From Lactiplantibacillus brownii (GTDB taxonomy: Bacteria > Bacillota > Bacilli > Lactobacillales > Lactobacillaceae): a stretch of DNA of 64,000 nt. A program made the translations under genes and the position numbers. Of this stretch, positions 46,528-55,796 are shown in pieces. The DNA is taken from positions 2,945,649 to 3,009,648 of the forward strand of contig NZ_JAVCWF010000001.1 of assembly GCF_031085375.1 (NCBI RefSeq). The letters are read 5' to 3'. Every line of letters starts with the position of its first letter. The first letter of the stretch is position 1. The notes under the pieces are model-generated. The model did not search any database, was not told the DNA's origin, and worked only from the letters and a program-made list of their open reading frames with translations.

Positions 46528-46572
46528 AAAAGGGCGAGTCTCAGCACATCCAGAGCTGAAACTCGCCTTTTC
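46528..46572 (-). terminator. Terminator of the mntH gene
   Basis: GGCGAGT-TCAGC pairs with GCTGA-ACTCGCC over a 9-base loop, flanked by AAAAAGG and CCTTTTC. It begins 5 bases from the mntH stop. Confidence 0.88.
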
Positions 46573-46576
46573 GACC

Positions 46577-47947
46577 TCAAGCTAAGGTCGTCCAAATTAA
46601 TTGTAAATTCAAAATAACTAAAATTACTGCCACGATCCATGAAGTGTACTTAACCCAGGGCCGGTTAGCAAAGACACCCATCAATTTTTTATCACTAGTA
46701 AAAATAATCAATGGAATCATCGCAAATGGCAACGCAATCGACAAGAATACTTGCGAGAACGTTAACAGGCTTTCGATTTTTGCTTCATTACCATGATAGT
46801 AAACCGCGAAAATCAACACTGGTGTAATCGACATCAACCGTGTCAATAATCGTTGCGCCCAAAGCGGCATCCGCAAATGAATAAAGCCTTCCATGATGAT
46901 CTGACCCGCTAAAGTACCAGTAATCGTGGAGCTTTGCCCTGAAGCGAGTAATGCAATTGCGAATAACATACTAAGCATTGGACTAGCAATCGCACCCACG
47001 ATTTTGGAATTGTTCAGTGCATTGAACAAATCCGCAAAACGACCAAGATCACTATGCGTTCCGAAGAACAACGCTGCACCAAGAATCAGTAACAAACTGT
47101 TAACAACAAACGCTAAAGTCAGCTGAATATTCGAATCCGCAATCGTGAATCGAATAGTCTTACGAACTGACGCTTCATCATGAATGTCATACTTTCGAGT
47201 TTGAGAAATTGATGAGCCTAAATACAAATCATGCGGCATCACGGTCGCACCAACGATCCCCAAGGCCAAGTACAGCATTGGTTGATTGGTCAAAATTTCT
47301 GCCCGTGGCACATAACCGCCTAAAACACCCAAGGCATTCGGCTTTGATAAGAAGACTTCATAAGCAAAAACAAAGAGAATCACCGCAACCAGTGTCGCGA
47401 CGATAGCTTCAATCTTGTGGAAGCCTAATTTCATCAAGAACAATAAGATCAAAACATCAAATGCCGTAATCGTGATCCCCACAATCAGTGGAAAACCGAA
47501 TAAGAGTTCCAGCGCAATCCCTGAACCAATAATTTCAGCGATATCTGTCGCCATAATGGCCAGTTCTGTGATGACCCACAAACCCAGTCCGGCCCACTTT
47601 GAGGTGCGCTCACGAGTTAGTTGAGCTAAATCACGTCCGGTCACAATGCCTAATCGCGCTGACATCGCTTGTAGTAGCATCGCAATTAAACTAGAAAGTA
47701 AAACCACGCTCAGTAAGGTGTACTTAAAACTCGCACCCCCACCGATCGACGTGATCCAATTCCCAGGGTCCATATACCCAACCGCAATTAGCGCGCCTGG
47801 CCCCGTGTAAGCCAGCAAAGTTCGAAAATACCCTTTATCTTCAGGGACTTCAATCGTCCCATTGATTTCATCCAAACTTTTGCGTTGGGTCCCAGTTTCT
47901 TCAATAAATTTACTGGATTTTTTCTTTTCGCCCGTTTTCTTTTTCAA
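46577..47947 (-). CDS. mntH: Nramp-family divalent metal (Mn2+/H+) transporter
   Basis: An Nramp transporter with eleven predicted membrane segments. The metal-binding motif of segment 1 is [12 protein letters not shown] near residue 60, and segment 6 has [14 protein letters not shown] near 235. A charged 40-residue N-terminal tail rich in lysine precedes the membrane domain. I prefer a TTG at 47947 because AAAGAGGGCG lies just ahead; a GTG further up at 47968 has no visible site. Its upstream neighbour on the same strand is a universal stress protein gene, a pairing common in lactobacilli. Confidence 0.92.
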   Translation of the reverse strand: MKKKTGEKKKSSKFIEETGTQRKSLDEINGTIEVPEDKGYFRTLLAYTGPGALIAVGYMDPGNWITSIGGGASFKYTLLSVVLLSSLIAMLLQAMSARLGIVTGRDLAQLTRERTSKWAGLGLWVITELAIMATDIAEIIGSGIALELLFGFPLIVGITITAFDVLILLFLMKLGFHKIEAIVATLVAVILFVFAYEVFLSKPNALGVLGGYVPRAEILTNQPMLYLALGIVGATVMPHDLYLGSSISQTRKYDIHDEASVRKTIRFTIADSNIQLTLAFVVNSLLLILGAALFFGTHSDLGRFADLFNALNNSKIVGAIASPMLSMLFAIALLASGQSSTITGTLAGQIIMEGFIHLRMPLWAQRLLTRLMSITPVLIFAVYYHGNEAKIESLLTFSQVFLSIALPFAMIPLIIFTSDKKLMGVFANRPWVKYTSWIVAVILVILNLQLIWTTLA

Positions 47948-48009
47948 AACGGTACGCCCTCTTTCCACGTCTCTGCAACTCCTGAGGGGGTTGAGTTTAA
48001 ATTTTTAGT

Positions 48010-48471
48010 TTAACGCACAACGATTACGGAGATTGGCGCTTTCCGCGCTAACCGCGGCCCAATCGCTCCCGCAATCTTTGAATGTGCAAATTGTGTATCG
48101 GCACCCGTAACTAACAAGTCCGGTTTAAAATCCGGAATCACTTGTTCTAGGATCACATCGTCGACATCCCCGCCTTCGTAGACGAGTGGTTCAACTTCAG
48201 CGATACCATCCTTTTTGGCTAAGTCAACATAGTCTTGAACTACTTGTTCAACATGTCTTCGCTTCGCCTGAATCTTTGATGGCGTGAGTGAATCAAAAAT
48301 ATTGATATCTTCACTCTCCATCACGGAAACGATTCCCAACGGCACCTCGTAATCACGCGCTAACGTGGTGGCATACCGAAAAGCCCGTTCAGAAGATGTA
48401 TTGTCATCCTCATCCACGGTCAACAGAATCCGTCGATAGATTAATGGGTCATTCATTTTAGAACTATCCAT
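48010..48471 (-). CDS. Universal stress protein (UspA family)
   Basis: A 153-residue UspA-fold protein of the ATP-binding type: RRILLTVDEDDNTSSERAF at the N-terminus with the conserved aspartate, and the nucleotide-binding LLVTGADTQFAHSKIAGAIGPRLARKAPISVIVVR at the C-terminus, somewhat degenerate from G2xG9xGS. The ATG has GAGGAGGG upstream. It lies 62 bases before mntH on the same strand and probably shares a transcript with it, linking metal uptake to stress. The order usp - padR - padA matches L. plantarum. Confidence 0.9.
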   Translation of the reverse strand: MDSSKMNDPLIYRRILLTVDEDDNTSSERAFRYATTLARDYEVPLGIVSVMESEDINIFDSLTPSKIQAKRRHVEQVVQDYVDLAKKDGIAEVEPLVYEGGDVDDVILEQVIPDFKPDLLVTGADTQFAHSKIAGAIGPRLARKAPISVIVVR

Positions 48472-48572
48472 AGTGTGTTACCCTCCTCATTGATTTGAAT
48501 TGGTAATTGCACTGTTATTATAACCCTTTCGTTCAGTCCGTGTGGCGGTTCATCACTTCTTTTTAAGGTTGG

Positions 48573-49124
48573 CTAAGACTCGCTTGGTAAGGCCGCTAAT
48601 GTTTGCTGCAACCAACCAACGTAGTAATTTTCTCGCCCCAAAGCATGTTGCAAAATTAAGTAATGACCAAAATTTTCAGTCTGTGAGGCTTTGGTGGGAA
48701 AGACCGTGGTCAACCGTGCCTGTAAATGTTGCAATTTTTCAGCATGTAATCGGAGTTGCTCAGTTAGCATCTCTGGCAAACGAGGATCGCGATTCGTTCG
48801 CACAAAGTAAAGTTTTAAAATGAACTCATCCTTTGTCGCCGTTAATTCAGGCGTCCCTGTTGTGATCCATGTCGTTAAACTCGCTTGTCCGGTTTCCGTG
48901 ATATGATAAAGCTTTTTTTCTAGCTTCTCACCACTGATCATCACTTCATGCGTGATCAACCCTTGTGCTTCCAATCGTTTAAGTTGCGGATAAATTTGAC
49001 TGTGTTGTGCTTGCCAAAATTCCCCAATTTCGTGGTCAAAGGCTTTCGTTAAATCATAACCAGTCAACGGTTGCTGATTTAGGAGCCCGAGAATAATGAA
49101 TTGTAGTTTGTTTTTTTGCGCCAT
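48573..49124 (-). CDS. padR: PadR, repressor of phenolic acid decarboxylase
   Basis: A 183-residue PadR-family repressor. The N-terminal winged helix runs from about residue 8 to 85 (FIILGLLNQQPLTGYDLTKAFD; YPQLKRLEAQGLITHE), and the C-terminal half is the helical dimerisation domain (about 95-180). It is divergent from padA, with an ATGT-type operator in between. In L. plantarum PadR represses padA until p-coumarate or ferulate is present. Here the target gene is broken, so the regulator may have lost its main job. Confidence 0.93.
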   Translation of the reverse strand: MAQKNKLQFIILGLLNQQPLTGYDLTKAFDHEIGEFWQAQHSQIYPQLKRLEAQGLITHEVMISGEKLEKKLYHITETGQASLTTWITTGTPELTATKDEFILKLYFVRTNRDPRLPEMLTEQLRLHAEKLQHLQARLTTVFPTKASQTENFGHYLILQHALGRENYYVGWLQQTLAALPSES

Positions 49125-49183
49125 GAGTGATTCCTCCTTGACGAATGATTAACTTCAGTATACACTAACCTTGTTGTTTAAAA

Positions 49184-49200
49184 CATGTAATAAATTACAC
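49184..49200. promoter_or_regulatory. PadR operator in the padR-padA intergenic region
   Basis: ATGT-AATAAATT-ACAC at 49185-49200 fits the published PadR pattern ATGT-8N-ACAT except for the last base, and contains the perfect dyad TGTAAT-AA-ATTACA. It lies about 40 bases before the padA start and covers its promoter. Confidence 0.65.
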
Positions 49201-49225
49201 GTTTTAATTTACTCATTCTAAATGA

Positions 49226-49777
<552 letters not shown>

Positions 49778-49793
49778 TGTTTCACGTGGAACA
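49778..49793. other. parS: parS chromosome partition site
   Basis: TGTTTCACGTGGAACA, reverse complement TGTTCCACGTGAAACA, agrees at all 16 positions with the B. subtilis parS consensus bound by ParB/Spo0J. It starts at the base right after the padA stop codon, about 14 kb from dnaA, as expected for an origin-proximal site. No other copy was noticed in the window and no parB/noc gene lies here. Confidence 0.9.
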
Positions 49794-49796
49794 TTA

Positions 49797-49832
49797 AAAC
49801 GGCCGTCACAAAAGTGGCGACCGTTTTCTTTT
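49797..49832 (+). terminator. Terminator after padA
   Basis: AAAACGG..GTCAC pairs with GTGGCGACCGTTTT around AAAAG and is followed by CTTTTATTT. It lies immediately beyond the parS site. The remaining gap to 50110 holds nothing I can support. Confidence 0.8.
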
Positions 49833-50109
49833 ATTTACCGATACAATCATGTTTAGCCCGTCAGCTAAGCTATTTAACACCTATGCGATTACGTCGTCTC
49901 CACTAAACCGAATAGGTCACTCAGTTCATGAATCAATCCTAATTAAACTTGAAGCCACGTTTCTGGTCCCTTTAACTTTGCTTCAAAATCTGATGAAAAC
50001 TTATTTCATGGAAGACCGCTCTCTCTTGAATGATATCTGCTGGAGGTTCTACTTTGCCAACTAATCATCCTACCGAGAGAAATTCTACGCTAACATTAGG
50101 AAAAGATGC

Positions 50110-50171
50110 AAAAAGCCCATTATAAGTCTCATAATGGGTCACAGCAGTGCTAGTTCAGTTTTGTGAACTAG
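50110..50171 (-). terminator. Two hairpins at the end of the GNAT gene
   Basis: CCCATTAT/ATAATGGG at 50115-50138, followed by CTTTTTG on the minus strand, is a good terminator. A second hairpin, CTAGTTCA/TGAACTAG, overlaps the last codons of the gene at 50150-50171. Confidence 0.8.
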
Positions 50172-50623
50172 TGTAAATTCAACGCAACATACTGTTCAGT
50201 ATGGGTATCACGCAAGGTATAATTTGGCGGTAAAGCGTCTCGATCAGCTTTCACCACTTGAAAACCGACGCGCGAATAAAACTTGAGAGCCCCTTCATTA
50301 GCCATGACACACTTTAAAGTAAGCGGCTCAGTCGCATATTGACGCATCTCTGTCAGCAAACTTTCGCCGACGCCCATTTTACGAAAATCAGGCGCAATGA
50401 AGAGCAAGTGAATAAAATTTGCCAGCCGGTACAACGAGCAAAAGCCTGCTAAACGACCATTGATCCAAGCTACGCGGACAAATTCACCACGACTATCATG
50501 CTCAAAATCCGCCAGTCTGGGATCCGTGACCCACGGAAACTCCTGTTGCCGGTCAATCAAATAAAGTTCAGCTAACTCGGCCTGATCGGCCAAAGTCGCC
50601 GTTTTAATTTCAATCGTTGTCAT
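50168..50623 (-). CDS. GNAT-family N-acetyltransferase
   Basis: A 151-residue acetyltransferase of the Gcn5 fold. The acetyl-CoA-binding stretch is LFIAPDFRKMGVGESLLTEM near residues 75-95, followed by NEGALKFYSRVGFQ. The substrate is unknown. The ATG at 50623 has GGGGGGAG at a better distance than the GTG at 50632. It stands alone, between the padA region and the Panacea-domain operon. Confidence 0.85.
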   Translation of the reverse strand: MTTIEIKTATLADQAELAELYLIDRQQEFPWVTDPRLADFEHDSRGEFVRVAWINGRLAGFCSLYRLANFIHLLFIAPDFRKMGVGESLLTEMRQYATEPLTLKCVMANEGALKFYSRVGFQVVKADRDALPPNYTLRDTHTEQYVALNLH

Positions 50624-50689
50624 CGTAATCACGCTCCCCCCATCATTAAGGCTATTATGCTTGTTTTATAAATATAATACAACTATCTA

Positions 50690-50718
50690 AAAAGGGCTGC
50701 CCACGTTAGACAGCCCCA
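50690..50718 (-). terminator. Terminator of the Panacea-domain operon
   Basis: GGGCTG and CAGCCC form a 6-bp stem over an 11-base loop, followed by CCTTTTTAG on the minus strand, 5 bases after the stop codon. Confidence 0.75.
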
Positions 50719-50722
50719 ATAG

Positions 50723-51409
50723 CTAAGCTAGTAAATCCATTGCACGAATAAAGCTAACTTGCTTGAACTCTTCCTCAAAATATTTTCGAAAAGTTTGCTG
50801 ATACGGTGCCACTTCACGATACTTTGCTAATAAATACTCATCAGTCGATTGTTTTAACTGTTTTACAGGAAATATTAGATGATAAGGATCGAAGAAAATG
50901 ACGGCCAACCAATTCTTTTCTTTGCTCGTCCCTGGTTCGCTCACAGCGTACACTAAAAACACTCTAAACGCTGAACGCCGCGTCAGTTGATTCGGATCGT
51001 TATCCATATCTGCTTCACGAATACCATCGTGATATTCATCTAATACATTATCAGGCAAATATTTATGCAAGACACTCATGATTCGCGCGCTATTTGACCG
51101 ATGAAAGTCTACTGGAGTCGTTCGCTTTAATATTAATTGTGGCTTGCGACAAACAGCTTTAATATCCGCCTCAATCCGATTACCCATGATGAACATTTCA
51201 TCAGGAATAAAGTTAGAGAAATACAAGATCGGATCCCGTTGACAATCTAAACAGGTTTCTAGAAAAACAACTTCAGCATCCGCATTATGCACCTCTAAAG
51301 ATAAGTTCTTGTGCCCATTCATTAAGCTTATCCCAGCATCAATTTTAGGACTGCGCTTCGCTTTTTGATTGAATAACTTAAGATTAAATTTGGGATTGTT
51401 GTTTGACAT
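50723..51409 (-). CDS. Uncharacterised protein paired with a Panacea-domain gene (candidate toxin or partner)
   Basis: I do not recognise this protein. It has 228 residues, no membrane segment and no signal peptide. Visible points are a CLDC dicysteine near residue 67, a third cysteine in KAVCRKPQ, and aromatic C-terminal stretches (WLAVIFFDPYHLIFPVKQL). The ATG at 51409 lies inside the end of the upstream gene (26-base overlap) with GAGGAC ahead of it, so the two are translationally coupled; a longer start at 51439 is less likely. In known Panacea systems the neighbour is a toxin, which is the main reason to suspect one here. Confidence 0.75.
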   Translation of the reverse strand: MSNNNPKFNLKLFNQKAKRSPKIDAGISLMNGHKNLSLEVHNADAEVVFLETCLDCQRDPILYFSNFIPDEMFIMGNRIEADIKAVCRKPQLILKRTTPVDFHRSNSARIMSVLHKYLPDNVLDEYHDGIREADMDNDPNQLTRRSAFRVFLVYAVSEPGTSKEKNWLAVIFFDPYHLIFPVKQLKQSTDEYLLAKYREVAPYQQTFRKYFEEEFKQVSFIRAMDLLA

Positions 51410-51899
51410 AGCCGATATAGTCCTCTTTAATCGCTTCATTACTCATCTTGCTATGATTTTCGTTTTTAAATGCAAGTTGCCAAGCGCGATCCTGATGTGA
51501 TCGTTCAACTAGGCCAAAATCATTTACGGTATTAATTTGGTCAGCCAAGTCATCGATAAACGATAAAACCTCTTTGCCATTTTCGGTTTGTGGTTTATAG
51601 TTATCTGGAATATTTTTAAAGTCACCACTCTTATATTCCGCATAAACTTTATTTAATACTGGACCATATCGCCAAGCTTCAAACTGAGCTTGAAACAGTT
51701 CTTTAGGATAACGTTCACTTTGCAAGCTAAACTCGTTCTTGTCATCTGAATAATCAATATTTCCATAGGTTGCAGCGTAAAATGCCCAAAGAAAATATAG
51801 TCCTTTTTGAACTTTTAATGGTGTTGGGTTGTCAAACCGATGCACAAGATGTGCAATCAAAACCGTGACATCCTCGAATACATAATGCTCTTCACTCAT
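51384..51899 (-). CDS. Panacea-domain (DUF4065, SocA/GepA-like) protein
   Basis: A 171-residue member of the DUF4065/Panacea family. Recognisable features are LKVQKGLYFLWAFYAATYG near residue 28, the FEAWRYGPVLNKVYAEY motif near 75, and WQLAF in the C-terminal helices. Panacea domains serve as antitoxins against many unrelated toxins, usually encoded next door. Here the gene is the first of a two-gene operon and overlaps the second by 26 bases. The upstream 170 bases are AT-rich and contain its promoter. Confidence 0.85.
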   Translation of the reverse strand: MSEEHYVFEDVTVLIAHLVHRFDNPTPLKVQKGLYFLWAFYAATYGNIDYSDDKNEFSLQSERYPKELFQAQFEAWRYGPVLNKVYAEYKSGDFKNIPDNYKPQTENGKEVLSFIDDLADQINTVNDFGLVERSHQDRAWQLAFKNENHSKMSNEAIKEDYIGYVKQQSQI

Positions 51900-52072
51900 G
51901 GGATCCCCCTCATTCTTTCAGCAACTATATCATACATCTATTAATTACGTGAAAGGAACTGATTTCAGCCAACTTTATTTGCGTTATCCAGCCACATTCA
52001 TGAAAACTAGCATTCACCACTACACAAGCGGTATAATACAGCATAATCTGTCACGATGAAAGCAGGGGAAAA

Positions 52073-52939
52073 ATGCGAACAGCAATTGTTACCGATAGCG
52101 CGAGTTACTTATCGGCCGCCGATATTAAGAAATATCATATTTTTGTAGTACCAATCACCGTTATCTTTGGCCAACAAACTTACTTGGAAAACGTTGAAAT
52201 GACGTCCAAAGAATTTTACGAACGGATGCGGACTGCGCCAGAATTACCAAGCACGACGCAGATCACGCTTGGTCAAATGCAGCAAATGTACGACCAATTG
52301 GCTGCGGATGGCTATGATGCCGTTATTAGTATTCATCTTTCTTCTGGCATCACCAGTTTCATCACAAACCTTGAAAGCTATCTACCGAACGTTACTAACA
52401 TTAAAGTTTACCCGTTCGATTCCTTGATTACGGCCGCGGGTGAAGCAAATATGGCTTTACTAGCTGCGAAGCTGATTGCCGCGGGGAAAACACCAGAAGA
52501 CGTGATTGAACAACTACAACATTTGCGCGATACGACCGAAGTTTACTTTGTCGTCGATAATCTCAGTCACTTAGTTCGCACGGGACGGCTTTCTAATGCG
52601 TCACGACTGGTCGGCAATTTGTTACGCATCAAACCCGTCTTAACTTTTGAAGATGGTAAGATCGTCGCAATCGAAAAGGAACGAACCATGCGCCGGGCTT
52701 ATGCCGCCATCAAAGCCAAATTAGCGGCGGCCATCGAAGCAACTGATTATCCGCTGCGTATCACGATTGTTAACGGGAATAATCCCAAGTTACAAGCCGC
52801 ATGGGTAGCCGATATCAGCGAAAGTTTTCCTGACTTGACCATTGACCAAAGTGAAATTGGCCCAGTAGTCGGCGTCCACGTCGGTGAAGGTGTCATGGGG
52901 TTATTTTGGGCTAAGGATTGGGAAAAATGGCCCGAATAG
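52073..52939 (+). CDS. DegV-family fatty-acid-binding protein
   Basis: A 288-residue DegV protein, the FakB type that presents fatty acids to the kinase FakA. The N-terminal TAIVTDSASYL, the lipid-binding STTQITLGQM near 60, IHLSSGITSF near 90, and the VVDNLSHLVRTGRLSNASRLVG segment near 160 are all family marks; the C-terminus has VGVHVGEGVMGLFW. A GGGG site precedes the ATG. It is one of the few genes here that run toward oriC, and is followed by a good terminator. Confidence 0.92.
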   Translation: MRTAIVTDSASYLSAADIKKYHIFVVPITVIFGQQTYLENVEMTSKEFYERMRTAPELPSTTQITLGQMQQMYDQLAADGYDAVISIHLSSGITSFITNLESYLPNVTNIKVYPFDSLITAAGEANMALLAAKLIAAGKTPEDVIEQLQHLRDTTEVYFVVDNLSHLVRTGRLSNASRLVGNLLRIKPVLTFEDGKIVAIEKERTMRRAYAAIKAKLAAAIEATDYPLRITIVNGNNPKLQAAWVADISESFPDLTIDQSEIGPVVGVHVGEGVMGLFWAKDWEKWPE

Positions 52940-52956
52940 TTTAAGCAAAACAACCA

Positions 52957-52996
52957 AAAGGAGCCTCGCAACGTTCAGTTGTGGAGGCTCCTTTAA
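52957..52996. terminator. Bidirectional terminator between degV and the XRE gene
   Basis: AAAGGAGCCTC at 52957-52967 pairs perfectly with GAGGCTCCTTT at 52984-52994. A and T runs on both sides allow it to end both convergent genes. Confidence 0.88.
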
Positions 52997-53383
52997 TTAA
53001 GCTTGATGTTTCTTCTTCTTTTTACCTTTTTTCTTACCAGTCGGAACTTCAGCCTTCGCGACAAGTTTGCGGGCTTTCTTCAATAATTTCTTGTGTCCGG
53101 TCGCATCTAATTGTTCCCAAAGGATCGCTAGCTCCGGGGCAATCGCCGGCGTCGCAGCAACTGCAGGCGCGGCAGCAGCGGGGACCGTCGCTCCGAGCAA
53201 CCATTCTGGTTCCACGTCCAACGCCTGCGCCAATGTGACGACTTTATCATGTTTTGCCACATATTTGCTACTCAACCACTGACTGATTGAGGAACGACCG
53301 ATGCCAGTCGTTTTAGCTAATTGTGCGGAGGTGATTTGGGCTTGTTGCATCGCCTTTTTAAGTCGTTCTGCAAAAATACTCAT
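52997..53383 (-). CDS. XRE-family regulator with lysine-rich tail
   Basis: A 128-residue protein. Residues 1-60 form an XRE/Cro helix-turn-helix (FAERLKKAMQQAQITSAQLAKTTGIGRSSISQWL). Then comes a linker of about 20 residues rich in alanine and proline, a short helix, and a C-terminal tail of mostly lysine (about the last 15 residues) that may bind nucleic acid without specificity. The start at 53383 has GGAGG upstream. It follows pepC by 21 bases on the same strand, so it is probably co-transcribed with it. Confidence 0.85.
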   Translation of the reverse strand: MSIFAERLKKAMQQAQITSAQLAKTTGIGRSSISQWLSSKYVAKHDKVVTLAQALDVEPEWLLGATVPAAAAPAVAATPAIAPELAILWEQLDATGHKKLLKKARKLVAKAEVPTGKKKGKKKKKHQA

Positions 53384-53404
53384 CTGATTTCCTCCTGTCA
53401 TGAT

Positions 53405-54721
53405 TTAGTGCAACGGATCCCAAGCTGGCAAACGCCGCGCGGGTTCCTTGAGCAACGCTTGAAATTCTGGTGCCAAGAAGTGCTTGTGAACCACTACTTC
53501 ATAAACATAGTCGTCAAACCAGTCTTGCGTCATCACAAAGTAACCTTTATCACCATTTTCTGAGCCCCAACTATTTTCAACTTTCCATTTAGTTGGCGTA
53601 TCAGCGACGATATCGACACCCGTCAACGTCATCGCATGACTCACTTCGCCTTCGCCTGTCTGTAACCGTTGCGCTTTGGTCAAATGGCCGTTAATTCCAA
53701 ATAATTTAGCGGTTTCATACAAGTGTGCATCCAAATAGCCCGCTTTTCGATCCATTTGCTGCAAAACGTCATTGCCAAACCAGATCGTTTCACCTGATTT
53801 GAGCTGTTGCACAGCAACATCCGTCAAAACGCCCATATCAACGTTCAAAAACTCGATTGGCCGTCCCCCGATGACATTATCTTCATCCGGCAAGCTATAT
53901 AACTGATTGAGCGGCTTGTCAGGCGAATTAGTGACGACCACATAATCATCTAAGTCAGTTTCAAAATAATTTTGATAGAATGCTTGTGGTGTAAGTTGTG
54001 CGGTTCGATGATAATTTTTATCATCATCACGATAGGCCAAATCAAACGTGGTCGGTGGCTCGCCAAATGAATAAACCGCGATCCGATAGACCTCTTGTAA
54101 CATACTCTTTTCAAGTGACTGTAATTCTGCTTCATCCGCGCCATTCATGACCAGTTGACGTAACTTCAAGCCATCTTTACGTAGTTTGCGACTCATGACT
54201 GCTTGAAAATCAGTCGTATTAGTCGTATTAAACGTTTCTGGCATCGCACTCGCTGGCACAACCCCGTATTTTTGTACGAGACTCGCCGCCATTGCCCATT
54301 GACCCCCGTCTTCACCCGGATTATCAAATAGGAATTGGACTAAGCGGTCACTGATTGGTTGGCGAGCCGTCTGTTCAACATTACGGTAAAATATGTTAGC
54401 TCGTTCAATTTTATCCCAGAAGAACAAATAATTTTCTGATAATTCAAAATCTTTAACATGATATTTTGTCGCAAATTTATGCCGTAAAGTGTTGAGTAGT
54501 GAAAACTCCCAACAGCGGCCACTGTGCTTTTGATTGCTGACCTTGCCAGTAGGTAAATCAATTGAAAAGGTTCGATCTAAACGAGTCGCGGCCTGATTAT
54601 CATAGCTCGTGGCTTTGATGCCATTCTTAGTGATTGCACGCGTTAAAACTGGCGCTAACTGATGCTCTGCCTGCTTTGCACGTAAAGCGGCTAAAGCCGT
54701 TTTTGTCAATTCAGTTGCCAT
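53405..54721 (-). CDS. pepC: Aminopeptidase C (bleomycin hydrolase family, C1B)
   Basis: A 438-residue papain-like aminopeptidase that takes part in peptide use. The catalytic cysteine is in KHSGRCWEFSLLN near residue 70, the histidine in GEVSHAMTLTGVD near 360, and the asparagine in KVENSWGSENGD near 382. The length matches PepC of lactic acid bacteria. No signal peptide. It is followed by the XRE gene. The 163-base upstream gap contains the terminator of the neighbouring hydrolase and a promoter. Confidence 0.93.
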   Translation of the reverse strand: MATELTKTALAALRAKQAEHQLAPVLTRAITKNGIKATSYDNQAATRLDRTFSIDLPTGKVSNQKHSGRCWEFSLLNTLRHKFATKYHVKDFELSENYLFFWDKIERANIFYRNVEQTARQPISDRLVQFLFDNPGEDGGQWAMAASLVQKYGVVPASAMPETFNTTNTTDFQAVMSRKLRKDGLKLRQLVMNGADEAELQSLEKSMLQEVYRIAVYSFGEPPTTFDLAYRDDDKNYHRTAQLTPQAFYQNYFETDLDDYVVVTNSPDKPLNQLYSLPDEDNVIGGRPIEFLNVDMGVLTDVAVQQLKSGETIWFGNDVLQQMDRKAGYLDAHLYETAKLFGINGHLTKAQRLQTGEGEVSHAMTLTGVDIVADTPTKWKVENSWGSENGDKGYFVMTQDWFDDYVYEVVVHKHFLAPEFQALLKEPARRLPAWDPLH

Positions 54722-54837
54722 TTAATTACCTCCATCAATACTCATTTAAAATTAATTTCATATCATTGGTCACAATTCTAGCCTTGTTGTGCTTGGAGTT
54801 CAATGGAAATGAACAGCTTTTGTTTACTTTTCTAAAC

Positions 54838-54882
54838 AAAAAGGGCGATTAAGCCATTTTAACTGGTTTAGTCACCCTTTTA
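54838..54882 (-). terminator. Terminator of the alpha/beta hydrolase gene
   Basis: AAAGGG-GA-TAA-CC pairs with GG-TTA-TC-CCCTTT in a long, interrupted stem, with AAAAAGG and CCTTTTAAC at the edges, 3 bases from the stop. Confidence 0.7.
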
Positions 54883-54884
54883 AC

Positions 54885-55670
54885 TTAATCAGCCGCTAAA
54901 AATTTCAGCATGACTTGATTGAATTTTTCGGTTTGTTCCGCCATCACAATATGTCCAGATTCAGGCATCACAAAAGCTTGCCCCTGTGGCGCTAACTTCG
55001 CACTTGCGGCCGCATGGTCAGCTGACCAAAAAGGACTCTTTTCCCCAGCTATAAATAAAACTGGTACGGTGACTTGTGCAATCACGTCCCGCCAATCCTG
55101 AAACGCATGATCGTACAATAATGGTCGATTCAACACATAGTCGAACACCGTCGTTCCTTGCGCGGCTTTGACCGCTCGATAAGTTTCGTCATCAATATGT
55201 TTATACGTGGTATGCACTTGATACATGGCCTCCGCCGCTTGCGGAAAGTTATCCCAAGTTAAATCAAGCATGCCATAGGGCCAAGTCACATCTGTGATCA
55301 TCTTAGGTGACTGATCAACACTGATAATTTTACGAATTAAGCCATCACCATACAATGAACAATAAGCCCAAATCGTCGCGGCACCCATGGAGTTACCCAT
55401 CAAATCAACATTTGTTAAATTCAACGCTGCCAATAATTCTGCCACGTCTTTCCCTTGGCGACTCATCCGTAGTCCTTTGACCGTCGTCTGTGAATGACCA
55501 TGATTGCGCCGGTCCAAATTAATGACCCGATAGCCCTGTGCCACCAACGTCGCCACTTGAGCCCGCCAAATTTCTTTAAACCCTGCATAGCCGGTCATAA
55601 TCAAAATAGGCTGGCCTTGCCCGATATCATCATACGTCAACCGCACGCCGTCACTAGTTGTAAACCGCAT
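54885..55670 (-). CDS. Alpha/beta hydrolase
   Basis: A 261-residue alpha/beta-fold hydrolase. The oxyanion region is IMTGYAGFKEIW, the nucleophile serine is in LMGNSMGAATIW near residue 95, an acid is in VLFIAGEKSPFW, and the histidine is in PESGHIVMAE near 243. The conserved NLDRRNHGHS marks the esterase/lactonase/epoxide-hydrolase-like group. Substrate unknown. It stands as a single gene. Confidence 0.88.
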   Translation of the reverse strand: MRFTTSDGVRLTYDDIGQGQPILIMTGYAGFKEIWRAQVATLVAQGYRVINLDRRNHGHSQTTVKGLRMSRQGKDVAELLAALNLTNVDLMGNSMGAATIWAYCSLYGDGLIRKIISVDQSPKMITDVTWPYGMLDLTWDNFPQAAEAMYQVHTTYKHIDDETYRAVKAAQGTTVFDYVLNRPLLYDHAFQDWRDVIAQVTVPVLFIAGEKSPFWSADHAAASAKLAPQGQAFVMPESGHIVMAEQTEKFNQVMLKFLAAD

Positions 55671-55760
55671 TTAATCACTCCACTTTATGGTTAATTTTTT
55701 AAGCTGTTGGCCCGATTATACCATGTTAATTAACCGATTCGACGGCTAAAAATGGTCAAA

Positions 55761-55795
55761 AAAAAGCAGCCATCTGACAACGATGACTGCGTTTA
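55761..55795 (-). terminator. Terminator of the signal peptidase gene
   Basis: AAAGCAG-CATC pairs with GATG-CTGC-TTT over a 7-base loop, starting 2 bases past the stop, with a run of eight T on the minus strand. Confidence 0.8.
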
Positions 55796-55796
55796 C

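Noticed and set aside
49849..50064. Plus-strand frame of 71 codons between padA and the GNAT gene
   Set aside because: No ribosome binding site, no family resemblance, atypical composition; it lies beyond the padA terminator and before the GNAT terminator.
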